From positions 1 to 5,381 of the forward strand of contig JASLCW010000093.1 of NCBI GenBank assembly GCA_030151765.1: a stretch of 5,381 bases of DNA, read 5' to 3'. The translations under genes and the position numbers were made by a program. Positions 1 to 4,690 of this stretch are shown piece after piece (position 1 is the first letter of the stretch; each line of letters begins with the position of its first letter). A model generated the notes under the pieces. That model saw only the letters and a list, made by a program, of their open reading frames with translations, did not search any database and had not been told where the DNA came from. This stretch comes from Marmoricola sp. (GTDB lineage Bacteria > Actinomycetota > Actinomycetes > Propionibacteriales > Nocardioidaceae).

Positions 1-674
1 CCGATCTCCACGTAGTGGTCGATGTGCAGGCCGGTGTCCTGCTGGATCGTCTTCACCAGCAGGCGCGGCCCGCCGTACGCGTAGGCGGCGTTGATCTTGG
101 TGGTGCCGTGACCCGGGATCGGCACGAGCGAGTCGCGGGGGATCGACATCAGCAGCGCCGGTCCCGAGCCCGTGTGCAGGATCATGATCGTGTCGGTCCG
201 GCCGCCATCGACGCCGACGCCGCCGGTGCCCAGCTTGCGGTTCTGCGCCTTGGTGAGGCCTTCGCGGCTGTCGGAGCCGACGAGCAGGAAGTTCGTGCCG
301 GGCTGGTCCGCGGGCCCGCCCGACGGGATCGCGTTGATCTTGTCGACCTTGCTCCACGCCCAGAAGGGGACCGCGATCACGAAGGCGAGCCAGATCACCA
401 GGAGGGCGAGCACGTAACGGCCCCAGTGGACCTTCCGGCGCGGCCGGAGCTTGCGGGCGTCGTACGACGAGGTCGTCGGAGGCTGGCTCGGCGGCCGGTC
501 CGGTGGTGGTGCTCCGCCCCCGGGAGCGGTCGGCAACAGGCGGGTGTGGTCGTCGGGATGTTCGGTGGAGGCGGCTCGGCCGGTCGCCGACTGCTCGCCG
601 TAGAGCCAGCCGAATCCAGGTCCGTGATCGTCCGCCTTCCCCGGGTCGTCGGGGTCATGGGGGCGCTCGGGCAT
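1..674 (-). CDS. LytR-CpsA-Psr (LCP) family protein, N-terminal part (runs off left edge)
   Basis: LCP enzymes act on the outer face of the membrane and transfer lipid-linked glycopolymers onto peptidoglycan. From ATG at 674 the minus strand reads open for 224 codons to the window edge. Residues 1-86 are a hydrophilic, Pro/Asp-rich cytoplasmic tail. Residues about 87-107 (YVLALLVIWLAFVIAVPFW) are one membrane segment. The LCP domain then begins, with NFLLVGSDSRE (128-138), GGRTDTIMIL (157-166), SIPRDSLVPI (177-186) and KINAAYAYGG (193-202). The Asp and Arg residues of these motifs bind the pyrophosphate and metal in characterised family members. The C-terminal half of the domain lies outside the window. 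No good Shine-Dalgarno precedes the ATG, but a TAGCGT box ends 7 nt before it, so the gene may be leaderless. It diverges from the thioesterase gene with a 24-bp gap. The family is certain; the polymer it transfers is unknown. Confidence 0.93.
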   Translation of the reverse strand, partial: MPERPHDPDDPGKADDHGPGFGWLYGEQSATGRAASTEHPDDHTRLLPTAPGGGAPPPDRPPSQPPTTSSYDARKLRPRRKVHWGRYVLALLVIWLAFVIAVPFWAWSKVDKINAIPSGGPADQPGTNFLLVGSDSREGLTKAQNRKLGTGGVGVDGGRTDTIMILHTGSGPALLMSIPRDSLVPIPGHGTTKINAAYAYGGPRLLVKTIQQDTGLHIDHYVEI

Positions 675-681
675 GCCCCAG

Positions 682-691
682 ACGCTACCGT
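682..691. promoter_or_regulatory. Candidate bidirectional promoter: overlapping divergent -10 boxes
   Basis: On the plus strand TACCGT (686-691) is followed by 7 nt and the ATG at 699. On the minus strand TAGCGT (687 down to 682) is followed by 7 nt and the ATG at 674. Both match the actinobacterial -10 pattern TANNNT. They share the TA at 686-687, which is the exact centre of the 24-bp gap between the two ATGs. Neither start has a convincing Shine-Dalgarno, which suits leaderless transcripts. I found no TTGACA-like -35 on either side. The promoter function is inferred. Confidence 0.5.
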
Positions 692-698
692 GCCGCCC

Positions 699-1205
699 AT
701 GACCGAATCGGCTCTGCCGCCCTCGTGGAGCAGTGTGACTTTGACCCTGCTCGCCGACCAGTCGCACGTGAACCTGCTGGGCAATGTCCACGGTGGCGTG
801 GTGATGAGACTCGTCGACAGTACGGCGGGCGCCGCCGCCGGACGATTCAGTGGCGGCCCCGCCGTCACCGCCGCGATGGACGAGATGGCCTTCCTGCGGC
901 CGGTGCACGTCGGGGACATCCTGCGCGCCACCGCCCAGGTCAACTGGGCCGGCCGCACCTCGATGGAGGTCGGCGTACGGGTGGAGTCGGAGCCGTGGAA
1001 CCGGGCCGGGACGGCGCCGCTGCACGTCGCCTCGGCGTACCTGGTCTTCGTCGCGATCGATGCGGAGGGGCACGCGCGCGAGATCCCCGCGCTCGCGCCG
1101 GAGACACCCGAGGAGCTGCGCCGGATGCACGAGGCCACGATCCGCCGGGCGCACCGGCTCGCCCGCAAGGCCGACATCGACGCGGCGCGTTCCGAAAGCC
1201 CTTGA
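699..1205 (+). CDS. Hotdog-fold acyl-CoA thioesterase (YciA/acyl-CoA hydrolase type)
   Basis: This 168-residue cytoplasmic protein should hydrolyse acyl-CoA to free acid and CoA. The family signature is clear. VNLLGNVHGG (24-33) leads into the hotdog helix VMRLVDSTAGAAAG (35-48), where Asp40 matches the catalytic Asp of YciA-type enzymes. VTAAMDEMAFLRPVHVGD (56-73) and GRTSMEVGV (85-93) follow, then a strand ASAYLVFVAID (111-121). The length is that of a single hotdog domain, which works as a dimer or higher oligomer. The last 30 residues (138-164) are a basic, probably helical tail. ATG 699 is chosen because homologues begin a few residues before the SVTLTLL strand, and the open frame upstream of it is only antisense to the divergent LCP gene. 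A TACCGT box 7 nt upstream suggests a leaderless mRNA. Chain-length preference cannot be read from the sequence. No link to the cell-wall genes is evident. Confidence 0.88.
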   Translation: MTESALPPSWSSVTLTLLADQSHVNLLGNVHGGVVMRLVDSTAGAAAGRFSGGPAVTAAMDEMAFLRPVHVGDILRATAQVNWAGRTSMEVGVRVESEPWNRAGTAPLHVASAYLVFVAIDAEGHAREIPALAPETPEELRRMHEATIRRAHRLARKADIDAARSESP

Positions 1206-1212
1206 AGGCTCC

Positions 1213-1222
1213 CGGCGCGCCG
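1213..1222. repeat. 10-bp perfect palindrome after the thioesterase gene
   Basis: CGGCGCGCCG is fully self-complementary and lies 7 bp past the thioesterase stop codon. It could help to end transcription, but no T-run follows, so it is not a canonical intrinsic terminator. GC-only palindromes of this size arise readily in such a genome. Confidence 0.3.
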
Positions 1223-1248
1223 TTACGGGCGTGACGGGTGTGACTGGT
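1222..1248 (+). repeat. Three imperfect 9-bp tandem repeats in the intergenic region
   Basis: Three consecutive 9-mers, GTTACGGGC, GTGACGGGT and GTGACTGGT, differ from their neighbour by two bases (first to second) or one base (second to third). They lie between the thioesterase stop and the second LCP gene, just upstream of a possible -10 (GATACT, 1249-1254). The array may be an activator or ECF-sigma recognition region, or a chance microsatellite-like run. Confidence 0.5.
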
Positions 1249-1254
1249 GATACT
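1249..1254 (+). promoter_or_regulatory. Weak candidate -10 box for the second LCP gene
   Basis: GATACT matches four of six bases of TATAAT and directly follows the 9-bp repeats. Transcription from it would start near 1261 and give a leader of about 47 nt. No recognisable -35 is seen at the normal distance, so this is a weak proposal. Confidence 0.22.
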
Positions 1255-1263
1255 TGGTCGCAT

Positions 1264-1286
1264 TGCGGATCCTTCCCCTGTCCGCA
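1264..1286 (+). promoter_or_regulatory. Inverted repeat in the leader of the second LCP gene
   Basis: TGCGGA (1264-1269) and TCCGCA (1281-1286) are exact inverted repeats separated by 11 nt, extendable by one T-G wobble in RNA. The element ends 5 nt before the GGAGG ribosome-binding site. It could form a small hairpin in the leader or be a spaced operator for a dimeric regulator. It has no T-run and so is not an intrinsic terminator. Confidence 0.35.
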
Positions 1287-1291
1287 TGACC

Positions 1292-1296
1292 GGAGG
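1292..1296 (+). promoter_or_regulatory. Ribosome-binding site GGAGG for the second LCP gene
   Basis: GGAGG lies 11 nt before the GTG at 1308. This is slightly long but usable, and it is the reason for choosing that start. An ATG at 1298 sits only 1 nt after GGAGG and is in another frame, so it is not the start. Confidence 0.6.
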
Positions 1297-1307
1297 TATG
1301 GCCGACC

Positions 1308-2795
1308 GTGAGCGCAGCGACCCCCACGTCCTGGGCAACTCGTACGACGGACCCCCGCGACCAGGTGGTGCGCATCCGCTTCCGTCGAGCCGTGACCCTG
1401 ATGCTGATGACCCTGGTCATCCCCGGATCGGCGCAACTGGTCGCCGGCCGCAAGGACGTCGCGCGGATCGCGATGCGGATCTGGATGGGCCTGATCGTCT
1501 CCGGGCTCCTCGTCGTCCTCCTCTGCCTGGTGTCGACGCACTTCGCCTTCTGGTTCGCCACGAACACCACGCTGCTGGCGCTGCTCCGCTGGCTGCTGAT
1601 CGGCCTGGCGATCGGCTGGGCCTATCTCTTCGTCAACGCGTGGACCCTGGGTGACCCGCTCTCGCTGCGGCGCCAGCAGCGGCTCGCGATGGTCGGCATC
1701 AACGGCTTCCTCTGCTTCGCGGTCGCCGGGACCCTGCTCTTCGCCTCGAACATCGTGCACACCAGCCGTGACTTCCTGCTCACCACGTTCGTGGGCGACA
1801 CCGTCCGCGGTGCGCACGACGGTCGCTACAACATCCTGCTGCTGGGCGGTGACTCCGGCGCCGATCGCTGGGGTCTGCGCCCCGACAGCCTCAACGTGGT
1901 CAGCATCGACGCCAAGACCGGCCGGTCGGTGCTCTTCGGCCTGCCCCGCAACATGCTCAACTTCCCCTTCGCCAAGGGCTCGACGATGGCGAAACAGTTC
2001 CCCAAGGGCTATCTCTGCAATTCGGCCTGCATGTCCGACGGCAACCAGATCGGCCTGCACGAGCTGAACTCGCTGGTCACGTACGCAGGCAACCACAAGT
2101 CGCTCTTCAAGGGTGTGCGCGAGCCCGGGATCGAGGCCACCAAGCAAGCCGTCGAGGGCATCACCGGTCTGAAGATCAACTACTACGGCATGGTGAACCT
2201 GGCCGGCTTCCAGAAGCTCGTCCAGGCCGTCGGAGGTGTGAAGCTGCACGTCCGCCAGGCGATCCCGATCGGCGGCATCGGCGCCCCGATCAGCGGCTAC
2301 ATCAAGCCGGGCTATCGCAAGCTCAACGGCTTCGAGACCCTGTGGTTCGCACGCTCCCGCGTCGCCGCCGACGACTATTCGCGGATGGCTCGCCAGAAGT
2401 GCGTGATGGCGGCGATGTTGCAGCAGGTCAATCCGCAGAAGGTGATCACGAACTTCTCCGCGATCGCGCACGCGACCGAGGCGACCTTCCAGACCGACCT
2501 GCCCGAGTCCGAGGTCGACACCTTCGCGCAGCTGGCCATGAAGGCGCGTTCGCAGCCGATCCACACGGTCTCCTTCGTGCCGCCGCAGATCAACACGGTG
2601 CACCCGGACATCGCCAAGATCCACCGGATGGTGCAGGCGGCGATCGAGGCCGACACCCCCAGCGGCAAGAAGGGCAAGCCCGGGGTCAGGAAGTCCGGCG
2701 GGAACCACTCCCAGAGCGCGGTCGGCGGCTCCTACGGCAACATGCAGCAGGGCTATTCGGCCAACGACTCCAGCAACCTCGCCTCGGCCTGCTGA
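1308..2795 (+). CDS. LytR-CpsA-Psr (LCP) family protein with multi-pass membrane N-terminus
   Basis: This is a 495-residue membrane-bound LCP glycopolymer transferase, acting outside the membrane to attach a lipid-linked glycan to peptidoglycan. Residues 1-25 are cytoplasmic. About four hydrophobic segments follow (near 29-47, 57-79, 87-112 and 127-150), whereas many LCP proteins have one. The first contains IPGSAQLVAGRK (38-49), resembling the PG-x-x-Q-x-x-x-GR pattern of TM2-like membrane modules. The LCP domain spans about 172-375: NILLLGGDSGADR (175-187), RPDSLNVVSID (191-201), FGLPRNM (210-216), YYGMVNLAGFQKLVQAVGGV (292-311) and LWFARSRVAADDYSRMARQ (345-363). The expected Arg/Asp set (D182, R191, D193, R214, R349, R351, D355/D356, R359) is present, so the enzyme looks intact. 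Cys237, Cys241, Cys365 and a C-terminal Cys495 are predicted extracytoplasmic. Residues 452-495 are a Lys/Gly/Ser/Asn-rich tail. It lies 33 bp before the glycosyltransferase gene, on the same strand. Confidence 0.93.
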   Translation: MSAATPTSWATRTTDPRDQVVRIRFRRAVTLMLMTLVIPGSAQLVAGRKDVARIAMRIWMGLIVSGLLVVLLCLVSTHFAFWFATNTTLLALLRWLLIGLAIGWAYLFVNAWTLGDPLSLRRQQRLAMVGINGFLCFAVAGTLLFASNIVHTSRDFLLTTFVGDTVRGAHDGRYNILLLGGDSGADRWGLRPDSLNVVSIDAKTGRSVLFGLPRNMLNFPFAKGSTMAKQFPKGYLCNSACMSDGNQIGLHELNSLVTYAGNHKSLFKGVREPGIEATKQAVEGITGLKINYYGMVNLAGFQKLVQAVGGVKLHVRQAIPIGGIGAPISGYIKPGYRKLNGFETLWFARSRVAADDYSRMARQKCVMAAMLQQVNPQKVITNFSAIAHATEATFQTDLPESEVDTFAQLAMKARSQPIHTVSFVPPQINTVHPDIAKIHRMVQAAIEADTPSGKKGKPGVRKSGGNHSQSAVGGSYGNMQQGYSANDSSNLASAC

Positions 2796-2815
2796 GCACC
2801 GACCTCCGACGCAGA

Positions 2816-2821
2816 TAGGGT
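2816..2821 (+). promoter_or_regulatory. Candidate -10 box for a leaderless glycosyltransferase transcript
   Basis: TAGGGT lies exactly 7 nt before the GTG at 2829, the same TANNNT-N7-start layout as at both divergent starts near 686. The AGGG inside it (2817-2820) could instead be a Shine-Dalgarno with 8-nt spacing, so promoter and ribosome-binding readings compete. No clear -35 is seen. The gene may also be read through from the LCP gene. Confidence 0.35.
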
Positions 2822-2828
2822 CGGGCCC

Positions 2829-4619
2829 GTGGTTTCCCCTGAGCTGAGTCCCGCCCGTGTCGTCGCGGTGGTGGTGACCTGGAATCGCCGGGAACTGCTC
2901 GAGGAATGCCTTGCCGCTCTGGCCGGCCAGACGATCCCGCTGACCGCGATGGTGGTCGTCGACAATGCCAGCACGGACGGTACGGACGGCGTACTCGCCG
3001 GGCACCCGGAGTGCGATGTGGTCGCGCTGACCGACAACACCGGCGGCGCCGGCGGCTTCGCGGTCGGCATCGAGCGTGCGCTGGACCACCGGCCCGACCT
3101 CATCTGGCTGCTCGACGACGACACCGTGCCGACACCGACCGCGGCGGCCGAGCTGGTGCGCGCCTGGGCCGATCACGACCCCGGCGCGCCGCGACCGGCG
3201 GTCCTGGCGAGCCGGGTCGTCTGGACCGACGGCCGGGATCACCCGATGAACACCCCGCGGCCGAGCCCCTTCGCCTCCGAGCCGGCGACGGCGGCCGCTC
3301 GGGCGGTCGGGGCCGTGCCGATCCGCTCCGCATCCTTCGTCTCGATCATGTGCGACGCGGACGTCGTGCGCGAGCGCGGCCTGCCGATCGCCGACTACTT
3401 CCTGTGGAACGACGACTTCGAGTACTCCACCCGGCTGATCCGTGACCGGGTCGGCCTCTATGTGCCCTCCAGTGTCGTCGTGCACAAGACGAAGGTCTTC
3501 GGCTCGACGGACACGGATCCGGGGGAGCGCTTCTTCTTCGAGGTGCGCAACAAGATCTGGCTCTTCCGGCGCTCGCGCGGTCTGGCGCCCAAGGAGAAGG
3601 CCGTGTATGGCGGCGCGACCGTACGACGCTGGCTGCGCACCTATCAGGGCTCGAGCGATCGCGGCACCCTGCGTTCGGCGGCGCTGCGTGGGCTCCGGGC
3701 CGGACTGCGCAAGCGGCCCCGTCCCAACCGCGTGGTGCTCGGCGAGTCCGGCTGGGATCCCCGCGCCGATCTCCCGGCGCCGGCCGAGTTCAGCCTGCTG
3801 ATGAGCACGTGGGCCGGCGACGACCCGGAGCAGGTGCGGGGGGCCTATCGCTCCAGCGTCACCGAGCAGACCCGGCCGCCCAGCGAGGTCATCGTCGTCC
3901 GGGACGGCCCGGTCCCCGATGCGCTGGCGGCGGTGCTCGCCGAACTCGAGGGCTCGGCGGTGCCGACGACCGTCGTACGGCTCGAGCAGAATGTCGGCCT
4001 CGGTCCCGCCCTCGATGCGGGCCTCGCCGCCTGCCGCCACGAGGTGGTGGCCCGGATGGACGCCGACGACATCAGCGTCCCGGAGCGTTTCGAGCGTCAA
4101 CTGCCGGTGATCGAGGCGGGCGCGGACATCGTCGGGTCCGGTCTGTGGGAGTTCGCGGACTCGCCGGATCGGATCGTCGGGCGTCGTACGCCGCCGACGG
4201 CCGCCTCGGAGATCAGGCGCGTCGTGCGCTTCCGTGACCCCTTCAACCACCCGACGGTCGTCTACCGGAAGTCCGCGGTCGCTGCCGCCGGCGGCTATCC
4301 CGATCTGGCCCTGCTCGAGGACTATCTGCTCTTCATCCGCATGGTCGAAGGGGGAGCGGTGCCCGCGAACATCCCCGACCCGCTCGTCTACTACCGGGTC
4401 GACGAGGGCGCCTACGCCCGCCGTGGAGGCAGCGGTCTGCTGCGCTCCGAGCTCGCGCTCCAGCGACGGCTCCGCGCCGACGGCACCACGACGCGTTGGG
4501 AGTTCGCCCGTAACGTGGCTGTTCGGGGCGGTTACCGGCTGGTTCCCGAAGATGTGAGAAAGGTCGCCTACCGCCGCCTGTTGGCGAACCGATCGGGTGG
4601 TTCGGCACCACTAGAATGA
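2829..4619 (+). CDS. Tandem-domain GT2 glycosyltransferase: GlfT1-like domain fused to AmsE-like domain
   Basis: This 596-residue cytoplasmic or membrane-associated enzyme has two complete family-2 glycosyltransferase domains. Domain 1 (about 10-300) has VVVTWNRRELLEECL (14-28), VVVDNASTDGT (42-52), the DXD motif LLDDDTVP (94-101), WNDDFEYSTR (193-202) and VVVHKTKVFG (216-225). It resembles GlfT1-type galactofuranosyltransferases, which place the first galactofuranose residues on a lipid-linked primer. Domain 2 (about 320-590) has FSLLMSTWAGDDPEQV (321-336), EVIVVRDGPV (353-362), DXD motif ARMDADD (408-414), FNHPTVVYRKS (472-482) and LEDYLLFIRM (496-505). This pattern is typical of AmsE-like transferases of exopolysaccharide clusters. 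Both metal-binding motifs are intact, so both domains are probably active. Residues 300-320 form the linker, with no stop or frame change. GTG 2829 is used because domain 1 begins almost at once. The glf gene 71 bp downstream supports a galactofuranose donor for at least one domain; sugar specificity is inferred. Confidence 0.88.
   Translation: MVSPELSPARVVAVVVTWNRRELLEECLAALAGQTIPLTAMVVVDNASTDGTDGVLAGHPECDVVALTDNTGGAGGFAVGIERALDHRPDLIWLLDDDTVPTPTAAAELVRAWADHDPGAPRPAVLASRVVWTDGRDHPMNTPRPSPFASEPATAAARAVGAVPIRSASFVSIMCDADVVRERGLPIADYFLWNDDFEYSTRLIRDRVGLYVPSSVVVHKTKVFGSTDTDPGERFFFEVRNKIWLFRRSRGLAPKEKAVYGGATVRRWLRTYQGSSDRGTLRSAALRGLRAGLRKRPRPNRVVLGESGWDPRADLPAPAEFSLLMSTWAGDDPEQVRGAYRSSVTEQTRPPSEVIVVRDGPVPDALAAVLAELEGSAVPTTVVRLEQNVGLGPALDAGLAACRHEVVARMDADDISVPERFERQLPVIEAGADIVGSGLWEFADSPDRIVGRRTPPTAASEIRRVVRFRDPFNHPTVVYRKSAVAAAGGYPDLALLEDYLLFIRMVEGGAVPANIPDPLVYYRVDEGAYARRGGSGLLRSELALQRRLRADGTTTRWEFARNVAVRGGYRLVPEDVRKVAYRRLLANRSGGSAPLE
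4612..4617 (+). promoter_or_regulatory. Candidate -10 box for glf inside the end of the glycosyltransferase gene
   Basis: TAGAAT matches TATAAT in five of six positions and overlaps the last codons and stop of the glycosyltransferase gene. A start near 4624 would give a leader of about 67 nt containing the 16-bp dyad. No good -35 lies 16-18 bp upstream, so the evidence is the -10 alone. Confidence 0.35.
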
Positions 4620-4644
4620 CGTCCGGCCGATTCTGCCGTCCGGC
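4620..4644 (+). repeat. 8-bp direct repeat CGTCCGGC in the glf leader
   Basis: CGTCCGGC occurs at 4620-4627 and again at 4637-4644, with start points 17 bp apart. The second copy lies within the 16-bp dyad. The arrangement could give two half-sites for one regulator, or may be coincidence in GC-rich DNA. Confidence 0.4.
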
Positions 4645-4647
4645 AGA
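4632..4647. promoter_or_regulatory. 16-bp dyad between the glycosyltransferase gene and glf
   Basis: TCTGCCG and CGGCAGA are exact 7-bp inverted arms around a 2-bp TC centre. As DNA this has the form of an operator for a dimeric repressor, placed just downstream of the candidate -10 at 4612. As RNA it could fold as a 6-bp stem with a GTCC tetraloop, giving a processing or weak attenuation hairpin between the two genes. No T-run follows, so it is not a standard terminator. Confidence 0.5.
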
Positions 4648-4676
4648 TGGACCCGTCGCGCCGTACCGAAGAACCT

Positions 4677-4682
4677 GAGGAG
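4677..4682 (+). promoter_or_regulatory. Strong ribosome-binding site GAGGAG fixing the TTG start of glf
   Basis: GAGGAG ends 8 nt before TTG 4691, the ideal distance. A TGA in the same frame at 4676-4678 excludes any start further upstream. Confidence 0.85.
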
Positions 4683-4690
4683 TACTCGTT

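Noticed and set aside
15..698. Plus-strand open frame of 228 codons joined to the thioesterase
   Set aside because: Its translation is Arg/Val/Asp-rich without family motifs and is antisense to the LCP gene on the minus strand. The thioesterase domain begins right after ATG 699.
395..1177. Minus-strand 260-codon open frame
   Set aside because: It lies antisense to the thioesterase and in another frame of the LCP gene. It has no domain motifs and is typical of GC-rich shadow frames.
1247..1654. Alternative frame with ATG at 1298 right after GGAGG
   Set aside because: The 1-nt gap to GGAGG is too short. The product is Arg/Pro/Asp-rich, and the 1308 frame encodes membrane segments and the LCP domain.
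2342..2818. Plus-strand 158-codon frame overlapping the LCP C-terminus
   Set aside because: It is a shadow in another frame with biased Arg/Gly/Asp composition and no ribosome-binding site.
4632..4647. Intrinsic terminator between the glycosyltransferase gene and glf
   Set aside because: A 6-bp stem without a following T-run does not meet the usual standard. An operator or mRNA hairpin is more likely.
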